DNA from: Cliona cf. orientalis
Taxonomy: Eukaryota > Porifera > Demospongiae > Clionaida > Clionaidae
Assembly (NCBI GenBank): GCA_963930775.1
Contig: OZ005703.1
Coordinates: 6,200,001-6,264,000, forward strand
Direction of reading: 5' to 3'
Length of the DNA stretch: 64,000 nt
The number at the start of each line of letters is the position of its first letter. The stretch's first letter is position 1. The position numbers and the translations under genes are program-made. The notes beneath the pieces were generated by a model. That model saw only the letters and a list, made by a program, of their open reading frames with translations. It made no database searches and was not told the DNA's origin. This document shows positions 53,138-64,000 of the stretch, piece after piece.

Positions 53138-55848
53138 CTTTAGGAGCAGTACTTTATAATAATTATTATCTATGATTGTACACTTCAAAATTCTAGTGGG
53201 TGAAAATCAAATCAACCTCATGGGATAGGAAACCCATGTGCATCCTTCCATCTAAATAAATCCCTACTATAATATATTGTATCCCACCCACCCTCACACT
53301 TGGATATGAAATCACTTTAAGTTATGCACACAGTAGGTTGCTTGGAGCCCATTGGCTGCCCAAAATTGTTTGACACTGAATAGATCAGCTAACCCCCATC
53401 CTCCTCACCTTCCTTGTACTTACTGTCCTATAAAGGGGGTAGTGTGCATGCAGGCAGGGGCGTACAGTTGGCAGTAATCTATTATAATAATTATTGGTTT
53501 TCGTCCTTACTGATGAGCGAGGGCAAAGGGGGTCACACAGGTGGTAATCGAGTTAGGGTGCATGCTTGAGGGCTGTCTATCATTTTCCCCACTTCCCCCT
53601 GTGGCCAGCACCTATCACACCTGATGCATTCCAATGTCCCCTTATCAATTTTTTTCTGCATTTCTGGCCCTGCAGATTTGCAGGGTCATAGTAAACAATT
53701 ATTGATGAAGCACCTCCGATAAGTTGGCTCCATGGGTCAAAGTAGTCACTAGCTATGTAGCTCTCTTGGTTTCGAACAAGTTTATATGTAGCTGCATTTT
53801 TTTTCTCCCGGCGAAAATTTCTGTGTATACCATACGTACTGTTATATTCACAGGAATCAGTAACTTGTATCATAAGCTAAACTTTTGATAACTCTGGCTT
53901 GCCAATATTATTCTTTACTCAACCACTAACCCTACAGGACTTGGTGAAAACATCTGTGATGATCCCGTGATGCAACACGTTTACACAGGCTCCTGATCGA
54001 CGCAAGTATTATAGCAAGACTCTTGGTGCATTAAGTTGTGTTATATAATAATATTATGCATCATAATATAATGATTATTGTACTGCTCTCTATAGTATTA
54101 TATTATGTAATCCTCCACGACAAAACCAACCACATTGCGCTGGATATCATCTGATTCCGAGATACAGGCCTATTTAGTTGCCCAAGGTGATAATTATTAT
54201 TTTTTCACTCTTTAGCAGGGATCGTAGATGAATCATTCCTCTACGCAAAAATCTGCTTCGTAGCTTCTAGAACACTATAGCTAATACTTACCAAGTTATG
54301 GCTAAAAGAAGTTGGCCGTGTAGCTTACTTTGACTGTCCATGATACGGAGCTGTTGTCAATACTTGCAGGTAGGCAAGCACGGCAGCTGCACAAAATTTA
54401 ATTTGACCATTCCTGCAGATCTGGCCATTACACTCCTAGGCTAGTCTCAATGCTCTCCCCTAAATTAGCATGCAATATAATGATTTCAGTACATGCATGA
54501 TAATTATTAATAGGGAACAGCAATAATTATGCCGAAGCCATAATGTTAGTTCCTGCAAGCTATGGAACCAAAAAGCCAGAATAAGACATTTGTGGAGTAA
54601 TCTTTTTACAACTTCCTAGAATTTGCAGTGTGCAGCTATATACTTAACTCTCAGTGGGTTATCAAGGGAGGGAGTCAATGAGTGAATTGAGTCTCGTAAG
54701 TATAGCTGCTGACCTCCAGTGTCATTGAAGGATTGAGGGATGGAGGAAGGACAGTTGGGAAGGGGACATAGGGTGAAAGGAAGGAATTCGAACTGTGCCC
54801 AAACAAGGAAAGAGACTACAGAGATGGGGACTTATCTTTCTATCTCTCATGTCTAAACCACACCCACTAATTAAAATGTACTGAAAGTTCACCAACAATT
54901 TAGACCAGGGGGTTTATTTTAAGTGGTATAACTACACCACCCATTCAAAAACAATTAGCCTGGATAATGGCCACCCCACTAGCACATCCCATAAATTGTT
55001 AAGGAATGCCATCAGTATCCAGGTTACCATGCACTAACCAAATTACAGGCCACATGCATGCAACAGCTGCATGCTAGCTCTATACAGGCCACAACTACAA
55101 AATTTACACTTCCAAAAGAAATTGCCTGGAAGAAGGAAGAGAGAGAGAGAGAGATTTGGGGGGGGGGGGGGGGCAAGGGTAGAAAGCTGGTCAGTGCCAG
55201 AAAGAATTGATACAAAACCATCCAATTGCCAGAGACAATTGTGATGTCGAGTATTATAGTCAACATTGGCTCTTCAATGAAGGCTGACATACAGAGAACT
55301 GCAGTAGGAGACGTGACTGTCTGCCAACGATGGCCTGGCATTGGATAAAGACACAATGTCATTATGCAAGCAAAATAAGTGCGAAGGTGGACAAAAACAC
55401 AATGCTTAAAAGCCAAGAGCCTGGCTATATACTGTAAAAGAACCACGGAGGCCCATGATCAAAGGAGTCAGCCTACAGTGCTACTAGCCTATTGCAGCAG
55501 AAATAATGAGCGTACATTGGTTACTGAATGGTTCAAGGGTCAATGCTCAGACTTTCGGCTAGCTAGAACCATTACAGTAATATTATGTTTTCTCCATAGC
55601 TATCATAATATTATTACATTATAGGTGTGCATACTATGTACAAAGCATTGGGTAGTTGCTCTGTATAATACATAATATTATGCGTTTATGATAATGATGT
55701 TCTTGTATGCATTAGCAAATGAAAAGGATTTATATGTACAATGCTTGTATACTACACCTGAATCACACTTGCACAGCCAGATGGGACAATCAGTAACAGT
55801 TATTTGTACCATGGTTGTAACATTCTGACCAATCAGATTGATTTATAG

Positions 55849-55913
55849 AAGGTGTCTAAATAAAATAGACACCTCCTAGGAGGTGTCTATCTAGATAGAC
55901 ACCTACCTCTGAG
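55849..55913. repeat. Compound palindrome of AGGTGTCTA units
   Basis: Four alternating-orientation copies of AGGTGTCTA: two hairpins around AATAAAA and TCTAGA, joined through CCTAGG. It could form a cruciform and is probably a small foldback element. Confidence 0.65.
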
Positions 55914-56179
55914 GCTATGAAATTTTACATGATCATGCCCGCTAGGGTAGTTACAGCATCTTTTGTTAGTGAAAGAGATAAAGTACAGAGCTCTAGTGCT
56001 ATGCAGAGTACTCTATGCAGATGATTAGTGGGCAGGTATTACTGCGTTAATTGAATGGGTGGAGCGAATGATTTGCCAAGTCAGCAGTAGTAAAAACTGA
56101 GCTGCACTCTGACTACCTCGAGTTGAAATCAAGACAGCAATGACATGGCCGGCCTTTTATACGCAGAGAAGATAGTATT

Positions 56180-56293
56180 ATGGTTCTGAATGTCAAGGAA
56201 GACGCTCGAGTTGGACAGAAAACGGCGTCGGCTCACTATGCATCGATGTCCAGCGTCGACTCGATCGACAACGATGGTTTGAACTGTTGCTAG
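56180..56293 (+). CDS. Possible small ORF of 37 residues
   Basis: In a CpG-richer patch, an ATG opens a short frame with protein-like composition (VKEDARVGQKTASAHYASMS, then SVDSIDNDG) ending at a TAG. A donor-like GTACGC directly follows the stop. It could be a first exon, a micropeptide or chance. No family is recognised. Confidence 0.2.
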   Translation: MVLNVKEDARVGQKTASAHYASMSSVDSIDNDGLNCC

Positions 56294-56379
56294 GTACGCG
56301 CTCGAGCCTTTTATGGCCGGCGCTGTAGTTGCTAGGCCGTAGATGCGTTGTCAGGACCACGTAGCCCATGGTACAAGTC

Positions 56380-56480
56380 GGTTACATCACTCGGTTCGGT
56401 CTCTACGCGATTTACACAGCCTCGGGCCTCCGGCCCTCTGTGTGTAAATCCCATAGAGACCTCCACCTCGTGATGTAACC
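56380..56480. repeat. Foldback hairpin of about 100 bases
   Basis: GGTTACATCAC plus GGTCTCTA and GATTTACACAG on the left pair with CTGTGTGTAAATC, TAGAGACC and GTGATGTAACC on the right, around a GC-rich loop (CCTCGGGCCTCCGGCC). It could be a miniature element or a transcribed hairpin RNA. Confidence 0.6.
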
Positions 56481-56917
56481 TATACATATTAACTCGGGTA
56501 TTAATTTTTGTACCTTATAGCCGAAACAAGGCCCCAGGAACATTAGCTAGGACTATACAACTATCAGGCACGACATACATATATGCACATCTAAAAATCA
56601 TCATACGAGCATCACATCACAGGTTAGAGCACAACCCCAAAGCATACCCACAGTACGTTCACAAAACCATCCGATACTACCACAGGAATGCAAATGTGGT
56701 GCACATGCATGCACAGCACAGCATACATGCTACATACATGCCACAAAGATCAGGGTCAAAGAGATCTATCTAAAGCATTCGTAACAGCACTGCATGTCGC
56801 TAAAAGTTCAAAGCCAATGTGCCTAGGCCTGGTATTAATATTATAGACACTTGCATCAGGCACAAACCTGATGATGCAAAGCTCAAAAAATTTATGGTGG
56901 AGATATTATACCTATAG

Positions 56918-57057
56918 CTAAAGGTAGAAACTCGTCTGCAAGTTTATTCTCTTCAGTACAGCGCTCCAGCTTTCATCATGACCTAGGCCATTAATTGGAA
57001 GAGTGTCGATTTTTATGCAGCTGCCTCCTTCAGCTATAATAGTACTCCCAGCTGGAA
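56918..57057 (-). CDS. Possible terminal exon of an unknown gene
   Basis: On the minus strand a strong acceptor (TTTTTTTCCAG) precedes an open frame that includes IIAEGGSCIKIDTLPINGLG and DESWSAVLKRINLQTSFYL and then stops. The composition looks protein-like but no family is recognised. It may belong with the small frames at 58.4 and 59.0 kb. Confidence 0.3.
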
Positions 57058-57115
57058 AAAAATAGCTATACAGGTTATTTAGCATGAACTTCCTGAGCAA
57101 ATTGACCACCAACAA

Positions 57116-58361
57116 GACCCTATCCCTCCCCTAAGTACTAGCTATACACCATAATGTACCACAGTTACTCCACCTGGGCTCATCTGAGATCATTCCAGAA
57201 ATTTGAATGGAATGCTTTCTTGACTCACTACTACATGCATCCCTGCATGTTGCATAAATATAGTTCAACCTAGCTTGATATGGTTAATATATCTATCAGT
57301 TTCTGTATACTATGCTGCAGAGTCAACACTGGTATGGTAAAATCTGCCACAAAACAGAAAGCAAACGTGGAAATTATAAGATCTGTTTCAGGAAAAAAAT
57401 GCTTGCTCTCAGACATAATGAACTTTCAACTACACCATAGCTACACATCAGAAACATTAACCTTCAAAGGTGACTGGGAAAAGGTATCACACCAACTTTG
57501 AGCGTGCATGCGAAAGTTTGAGCCATATACCCGGGGGAAAATTCGTAACTGACTACTTAACTTAGCAAGCAGAAGCAGTGAAGACTGTGGGGTGCAAAAA
57601 ATGTTGCTGGCAACTAAAATAGCTATAAAATCAGTTCAGCTCCTCAGTCCTCCTGCATCACATTTTTTCATTAATCCTAGCACCGTATTATTATACTTTA
57701 GACCTATATAATATATCCCACAATACTGAACAATTAGACCCAATCCTACTATAGTATTATTATGCCATTACCATGCAGTTGTAATAGTGGAAACATTTTG
57801 CATGGTGCTAATTTTCATACAATTGGCGTGATATTATTGTGTGTTCTAAAAACTTGAACGTTCCAAATTTTTGCGTGAACTTGACTTCACAACACACAGC
57901 GATCACTCACGGTAGCATACTTATAGTGGTCACACAATTGTTTGATACAGTTCTATATTATTATAGCAACTTTACCAAATATCATAGAGGAATCCGAGAT
58001 CCACATCCTATATACTTCATCTCCATCGATCATCGTCAGACTATAGCTAAGATGCTGTCGAAGTATCAATGCAGTATATGAAAAATATCACAACAGCAAT
58101 TGATACTGACAGTGCAGGGCTGAGCTCCTATGCAGGAATCGGTATTACACAAAACACCGACCACCACTCGAGGTCAACACATCACACCACTCCATCACTA
58201 TAGCTCTGACACACCTCCTCCCACAGCTTGCCACCCAAAAACATGTTGCTACACTCCATTGCTGCTGTTGTTCAAGTATAAATATTATGCCATGTGATAC
58301 CTGCAGCTGCATGGGCTTGCATGGCCAGAGCAATAGAAAATTCTGCACAATTGTTATGATC
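57116..58361. other. Gene-poor interval
   Basis: AT-rich with no supported exon on either strand. Confidence 0.35.
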
Positions 58362-58526
58362 TCATGGGCTTGTCAATGAGAGATTCTGAAGGGCAGGTAT
58401 AGAGGAGGCAGGCTCTGAGAGGAGACCCATCATGGCTGACTGAGGAGGGCTGAGTGCAACCTTTGTACCGAGTGGAGGACGATGTTTTGTGAATCCCAGA
58501 CCCCACAGAGCATCTTCATCAGACAT
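58362..58526 (-). CDS. Possible small ORF of 54 residues
   Basis: On the minus strand ATGTCTGATGAAGATGCT opens a frame containing LWGLGFTKHRPPLGTKVALS and PPQSAMMGLLSEP, rich in Pro and Ser, ending TSP-stop. An in-frame stop is just upstream, so it would start at this ATG. It is not recognised and could be the coding exon of a short gene. Confidence 0.3.
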   Translation of the reverse strand: MSDEDALWGLGFTKHRPPLGTKVALSPPQSAMMGLLSEPASSIPALQNLSLTSP

Positions 58527-58972
58527 CAGACATCAATTGGTAGCTGCTGCAGCTGGGCTGGGGTAGCTAGCTAGCCCCAGATATCAACATCTGCCTGCCA
58601 TGGAGAGCTCGAGGTCATACATGCAGAGAAAAACAGCCTCAACGCAATCACTATATCTTTAGTTACTGCAATTAGCTAGACAATTAACGTGCATGATGCC
58701 TGAGGATTAATCTCTGGCTGTAGATTTTACAGTTTGTGTGCAGTAGATCTTTATGAACGCTATTAAGCATTAATTATACCTAGCGTTCAGCCGATGTCTA
58801 TAATATTATCAAGCTACTATCAAAACGAAAGTTCTCAGAATCAATGCGAAACTCAGCGTTTCAGTAATGCACTACATGTAGGACAAGTTGAACTGCTTTA
58901 ATAATCACGATTTAATATAGTCTAGTATTAAACTTCGTATATATATGAAATATTATTACTTGCTTACCATCC

Positions 58973-59067
58973 CCGGGTGATCCTCTTCCCGCTGGTCACT
59001 TTCTTCCTGGCAGTGATGCTTGCGCCGAGATATTATCCGCCGAATCCACAGGGATCTGCGAGCTCAT
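58973..59067 (-). CDS. Possible 5' exon, divergent from TRAPPC5
   Basis: An ATG at 59067 opens MSSQIPVDSADNISAQASLP, with a possible donor GTGACC inside and a good donor GTAAGC at 58972. If the second donor is used the frame is stopped earlier by TGA, so the coding status is unclear. It lies about 550 bases from the TRAPPC5 start on the other strand. Confidence 0.25.
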
Positions 59068-59618
59068 GGTTGACAAATAATATGAGACACGATCTTCAAT
59101 CTCAATTCGTCCAACACAACGATGCCACGCTGTACACCAATTGACGGATGCAATACGAGTTATTATTAAACTCTGCCGTATGAGGGGGTATCCCCGTATG
59201 CGCAGCGGTGGGTTGCGCGCCACACCATAAAAGAAAGTAAAAGGTACACGCGACACAGACATTCAAATGCTGGTTGCTAGATATTTATAGGTACGCGATT
59301 CATTAATCAGAAGCAATCATCAAAGTGAGAAGCCGTCGGCACTGTCGTGATTCCCTGTTTTGTTTACATGTTCAGCTGGAACGCTCGCGACCTTTCGCTG
59401 CATACCTATATATCAGTATGCATACAATGTACAGTCCAGAAAGCCACGGATCGGATGTGCGTCATTTCGCCGCTATGTATTAAAATTTTTTGTAGCTTCG
59501 GTATTTCACCTTAGCGCAAATGCGCGGATTCCAGGGCTAGGGAAAACCCCCTATCGTAGATGGAAATTTAACCCTATTAGCACGTAATTTCTATAAGCAA
59601 GCTGTCACAAAAGTAGCC

Positions 59619-62319
59619 ATGGATCGAGGCAGCAAAAGAAGAGTCGCGGACTCTGTCTACGATAAGCCTCTTCCCCTCAAAGGGAGGCCTGAGGTTTGAT
59701 ACTTTGTTGTAGTTTACGGCTGACTCAGTTTTTGAGCCGGGAAGGGAATACTATTGATAGTTCCAAGTGTTATTCTTAGGTCCATACTGTCTATGGAAGG
59801 AATTCACAAATAAGATAGCATACTGTTTGGAGTTCTGTGTGGATAAACTTGCATGTGAAATTGGGATTTTCATGGCAGCGAGTGAGGGAAAATAAGGTTC
59901 TAATTACGTTGATCTGCACTGGTTCACGTACCTAGTATATCCATTAGCCATTACATCATAGTTCCAGGTGGTATCATGCAAGAAGCTTTCCCCCTTTTCC
60001 CCTAAATTGTATACATCATACGATGACATTGTGTTGATTTTACCTTCAAATGGCCAACATCAATGTGCTCATGAGCAACAAAAGTGCTTCAAAGTATAAA
60101 CCAAGTGATTGAGTCACTTTTGCATGATGTTTATTCCTCCCTAGATCATGCCTTATTCCTTATATACAGAGACTAGTATGGCATTAGTATTTTAATACTT
60201 CCAGTAACTGTTGATATTCAGGGTAGTCACTAAAGAGGGATGAGTGGCGCAATGCTGCTCTAAAATAAAAAAAAGCCCTTCTCTATAGTTGGTACACAAC
60301 AAACACCCTTTGATGTCTAACCGCAGCACAGTTCTTAGATTGATCATGCCACAGTAAACGTTATACACTGACAAATATGGACAGGCGTATACCCTCGAAA
60401 CGATCACAATTCAACTCCTTAAAAGATGGTCCCGAAGTGTCAAAATTGTGCAATAGATTGAGTTCATTAGAGATTAGGTTTTGCTATTAATATATAGCTT
60501 GGTGGCACTTTTGTAATAGAAATCAGGATACCCTCTGAGGGAGATAGAGAAAGAGAGAGAGAGAGAGGGAGGGAGGGAGGGGGAGGGTGGGAGAGAGAGA
60601 TTCCCAAAATGTCTTAATCCAGCTAGATGGATATCTGGAGGTGTACTAGTGGGTTGCTAGGTTTGTATCCTCTCATTGGAAAACTGATTAGCGCTGGTAG
60701 AGGTTGAGAAAAAACATGACTGGATGGTAGTAGGGCTGTGAGTATTTCTCTGAGAGTAAAATTCATATTTTGGTGGCTTCCCAATCTCCCTCAATCAAGG
60801 CTTCCCATGATCATTATAATACTACATAATTATTATATCATACAGGGAGTCCTTGTGGTAAGGCCTTAATTAAATAGTAGTTTCAAAAATAATATATTAG
60901 AAGTCCACATCTTAAAGTCATTTTTATTGCCATTTCGTTTTCGATTTTTCTTTGTAGGTCAACTTGAGTACTTTTGCTTTTCTTTTCTCCGAGATGGTCC
61001 AGTACAACCATGGCCGCGTCACCGCACTGACTCAGCTTCATGAAAAGCAAGTTTCAAAATTAATGATAACCCCCCTCCATCCCTTCGACCCTTCATCCCC
61101 ACCCCCTCCCCCCTCCCCATCCATCCCTTGCCCCCCACTTTCAGTAGCAATCAAGTAAACAATCCTTGTTTTGAACAGTATAACAATAATGACCTGTCCC
61201 CACTTCAGTGTGCAATATTGAAAGCTAGGAGGGACCTGTATGCAGGGACGAACATTTTGTTTCCCAAATTTTCAGCATTATAATCACATCAGGATGCAAT
61301 GTTGAAACTGTGAATTCTTAAGGGGACGACTTAGGGCGTGGCTGTAGTGTATGCTTGCAATGTCATTATCATTACAATTTTCATAGTATTTTTGTATCCA
61401 TGGGTATTTTCACAATTCCCTTAATAGAGTAAGAGTAGCCAATGATAGCCAAGCAACCTTGTAGAAAGCTTAATCATTAGTTTTTACTTTTATTTTTGAT
61501 GTAAGCAGATTCAGTGTGCTATGTGTGTATACCTTAGCCATAATATTTTAACTTTTATGTATACTGGTACCTGTGATAATTATTGCGACATCATTAAATT
61601 TTTTCAGGCTTTCAGAGCTAGGCCACCACGTGGGGTTCAGGATGATCGACCTGCTCTGCTTGAGAGAAAAGAACCCAAAGAGAGAGACAAGGGTCGTCAA
61701 CATGCTCTGGTTCATCCAGAAGACACTGTGGAAGGTGCTCTCTCTCCCTCCCTCTCTCTCTCTCTCCCCCTCTCCCTCCCTTTCTCTCTCTCTCTCTCTC
61801 TCTCTCTCCCCCCCCCCCCTCTCTCCCGTCTCACTCTCTCTCTTACTTTCCTGTGATTTCAACCCTTAGACTCTGTTTGGTAAAGAAGCTGACAGATTGG
61901 AGCAAGCGACAGCAAGCGAATCGATCTGTATCCTGTCCCCCCTCACATACTCACACAAATGCACTCACACACATACACTATAGACAAAAAAATATTACTA
62001 TAGTCTTGTCCCTAGACTCCCCACCTGAGAATGGGTGATTTTTTTTGTTTCCTTAACTACACAATGTACTGCAGACTACCTATTTGAAGATGAGCCTCTG
62101 GTTAATAAGTTCATTTCTGTACCTAAAGATCAAAGTAAGAATGAAATATTTATTATTCAATTTCCTGGATGTGGATGAATTTTTTGTAGGTAGCTTAAAC
62201 TGTGCTGCATTTATGGGTGGAGTCATCGAAGCCTTCTTGAATGGAACACAGTTTGTAAGTGCAGAACTACTTCTGTAGTATAACATGACTTGAACAGTAT
62301 ATTATAGCCTCCTAAGCTA

Positions 62320-62359
<40 letters not shown>

Positions 62360-62830
62360 GAGGGAGCTAATTGAATATTGCAAATTGCATGACATTATGA
62401 CGGTCGATTGACTATGATTTTCCTTCAATAATTAATGATACTTTTCACGCATGCAATTAACAGAGTCCCTGCATGCAAGATGGTTAATAGAATACCTCAC
62501 ACCCAGGCCTACACATTTTTCAAATTTTTGTGAAACCCGCGCTTGATCAATCAGAGTTAGTCGGTCCCATAGGCCAGCTATAGACTATGCTATATATAGT
62601 CATTAGCTCCAAGTGCTTTGGGAAAACTAGTCGCTGTTGTTGATTAGGTTAGCTCTACTTAACTCACACAATGTCATGCTGGTGGAATTAGTTGTAATTA
62701 TTGTCGTTATGCATTCCAGCCTTGTAAAGTAAGAGCATTCTCAGTCAAGGATCAAACCACGACAGCATTTGAAATCAACTTTGAAGAGTCCGTTGTCGCA
62801 AGAGAGAAACTGCTAGAGACATTAAAATAA
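59619..62830 (+). CDS. TRAPPC5: Trafficking protein particle complex subunit 5
   Basis: Seven exons: 59619-59693, 60958-61046, 61608-61734, 61870-61927, 62075-62134, 62190-62254, 62720-62830, making 194 residues (human about 188). Matching blocks: LSTFAFLFSEMVQY, LGHHVGFRMIDLL, REKNPKRETRVVNMLWFIQK, TLFGKEADRLEQA, EDEPLVNKFISVPKDQ, SLNCAAFMGGVIEAFL and TTTAFEINFEESVVAREKLL. This is the Bet3-fold subunit found in TRAPP tethering complexes that act in ER-Golgi traffic. Intron 2 starts with GCAAGT, not GT; only this donor keeps the EKL codons in frame, so it is a genuine GC-AG intron. Other introns are GT-AG. The ATG gives a basic N-terminus (MDRGSKRR) like that of the family. Confidence 0.95.
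60540..60600. repeat. GA-rich tract in TRAPPC5 intron 1
   Basis: Imperfect GAGA/GGGA run. A second GA run is at about 62322-62352 and a TC/C run at 61735-61830, all intronic. Confidence 0.6.
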
Positions 62831-63092
62831 TTTAATAAGTATTGTAGCAGATTTTTTTTTAACTTCGATAATTGTGATAATACATTTGTCAAACAGTATA
62901 TTTCACAATAATTATTACCAGGACAAAAAAAATTAAGTAATTTGAAAAAAAAAAACATTCACATACAAACAAAAAAATTCACTCCTAAAGCAGATCATGC
63001 ATACTAGCTCTCTTAAATCGAAGAAGCACAGAGCTACGATACACGATTGTTCAAGTATATAATAGCAATAATTATTAATAATAATTTTCGAT
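62831..63092. other. Convergent 3' spacer
   Basis: A 262-base AT-rich interval with poly-A and poly-T runs between the TRAPPC5 stop and the stop of the next minus-strand gene. Both 3' UTRs must fit or overlap here. Confidence 0.5.
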
Positions 63093-64000
63093 TCATAAAT
63101 CATACCCTATGTCAACAATAGCACTCTTGCGATCAGAATCAATCGAGACATTACTTTCAGTGCTAACTTCTAGTGATAGTTTATCAGTATCAGCTCCAGC
63201 AGCTCTTGCGTGGACACCACCGGGAACGGGTAAAAGTTCTACTCTTGGAGTGGGAATCGGACATTCCTCAACAGAATTAGACTCCGGATCCATACTACTA
63301 GTCCCACCTCCTTCCACATGCACCGAAATGGCAGGTCCCAATTCCATTCCATCTCCATGTGATTTTTCTGGTTCAGGTTCCATTCCAGTTTCTCTACTGG
63401 GTGCAGCGGGTACTGCAGTGTCTTTTACCGTTGCGTGTACTTCAGTCAGTTTGCTGGTAGCAGCTGTCTTGGTGTAGGTGCTAATTACGGTTGTGTCAGA
63501 GCTAGCTCGAACGTGACTCCTAAATCGTACATTAAAAAGATTTGCCGGTCTACTGCTCTCCTTCGTTAGGCTAACTCTCTCCACAGGACTGTTGTTATTC
63601 GAGTTAGAATTCGCAGCTCCAGTAGTTGTGACCGTCGCGTTATCATCATTTCCCTCGTCCTGACCGGTAGTAGCAGTAGGGCTAGCTGGATCCTCCCACT
63701 CTTGCTGCTGTTGCTCGGCAAGCTCCACCTCTCGAGGGGACTCCCCCATCATGTCATCATGCATGTCAGCGCTACGGGACAACTCCTGAAGCTTTTCACG
63801 GAATCTTAGAGCATCGCTGGTGCTGCTACGTCTGCGAAAAGCCTTTGAAGTGGCCTCTCTCTCTCCGCCACGATCGGAGGTGTGAACGGTGAGAGATGTG
63901 GCGGAGGCTTGGAGGTAGTCCATGCTGGTGACGCTGCCCCGACGACTGCTACAGGCCGAGGAGAGGAGGTCATCTTCCGAGAAATCTTCATCCAAAGGAG
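63093..64000 (-). CDS. Unknown protein, C-terminal part, cut by window edge
   Basis: An open frame of at least 302 codons running off the right edge. The frame is still open at the edge, so the start is not in this window. It begins with an acidic-Ser segment (LDEDFSEDDLLSSACSSRRG), then a basic Ser motif (FRRRSSTSDALRFREKLQEL) that fits a basophilic kinase site. It continues as low-complexity Gln, Thr, Asn, Pro and Glu-rich sequence and ends DRKSAIVDIGYDL. No folded domain is seen. It is likely the disordered tail of a larger signalling or membrane protein; nothing more can be said. Confidence 0.7.
   Translation of the reverse strand, partial: PLDEDFSEDDLLSSACSSRRGSVTSMDYLQASATSLTVHTSDRGGEREATSKAFRRRSSTSDALRFREKLQELSRSADMHDDMMGESPREVELAEQQQQEWEDPASPTATTGQDEGNDDNATVTTTGAANSNSNNNSPVERVSLTKESSRPANLFNVRFRSHVRASSDTTVISTYTKTAATSKLTEVHATVKDTAVPAAPSRETGMEPEPEKSHGDGMELGPAISVHVEGGGTSSMDPESNSVEECPIPTPRVELLPVPGGVHARAAGADTDKLSLEVSTESNVSIDSDRKSAIVDIGYDL

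Larger units (their letters stand above)
50453..55848. other. Gene-poor interval
   Basis: Apart from the listed repeats, no exon could be supported on either strand. There are poly-G/C runs (about 55153-55173) and AT-rich stretches. Short open frames here lack codon structure or splice context. Confidence 0.4.

Noticed and set aside
55024-55446. 140-codon minus-strand frame
   Set aside because: Contains a poly-Pro/Ser-Leu run from a G-tract and GA microsatellite; the remainder has no recognisable fold and no supporting gene signals.

Overview
This is eukaryotic (animal) nuclear DNA, most likely from a demosponge. It is AT-rich and full of microsatellites and small foldback elements, and its genes are split by short GT-AG introns. 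Two products belong to families I associate with sponge-specific expansions: a Cys-rich multi-pass membrane protein and a Death-domain protein with a long conserved tail. The conserved genes (BFR1-like, CAPSL, ENOSF1, MTAP, TRAPPC5) were recognised from the protein sequence alone; species assignment is inference.

Layout. 0.6-4.0 kb: two multi-pass membrane proteins on +, the second with a frame break near its 3' end. 5.2-7.44 kb: a dead, 5'-truncated non-LTR retrotransposon ending in poly(A). 8.58-19.38 kb (+): an 11-exon coiled-coil gene recognised as a homologue of the fungal/plant BFR1 family. 20.6-24.6 kb (-): two tandem calcyphosin-like (CAPSL) EF-hand genes. 25.25-37.7 kb (-): a decayed inverted copy of the BFR1 locus. 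Exons 1, 2, 3, 10 and 11 remain and exons 4-9 are deleted. Between its exons 2 and 3 sits an 11-exon SAM-domain adaptor gene (27.76-35.0 kb, -). 38.5-39.9 kb (-): Death-domain protein. 40.6-42.1 kb (-): ENOSF1/L-fuconate dehydratase. 42.5-45.1 kb (-): a third CAPSL gene, head-to-head with MTAP (45.3-50.4 kb, +). 50.5-59.5 kb: mostly non-coding, with tandem duplications, foldbacks and a few possible minus-strand exons. 59.6-62.8 kb (+): TRAPPC5, with one GC-AG intron. 63.1-64.0 kb (-): the C-terminal end of an unknown low-complexity protein that runs off the window.

The most interesting structure is the inverted BFR1 duplication and what happened inside it. The copy's first two coding exons keep intact splice sites and an open phase-0 frame. 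The next strong acceptor on that strand opens the SAM gene in the same frame, so a chimeric transcript is possible. Against this, the original TATA region is not part of the duplicated segment. The SAM adaptor also carries a duplicated pair of micro-exon cassettes whose junctions create two NYDEPFD motifs, resembling SH2 docking sites. A dispersed repeat family lies at both rearrangement borders of the copy.

The genes do not form one pathway. CAPSL is a calcium-binding protein usually linked to ciliated cells, MTAP is methionine salvage, ENOSF1 is sugar-acid metabolism, TRAPPC5 is vesicle tethering, and BFR1 is RNA- and ER-associated in yeast.
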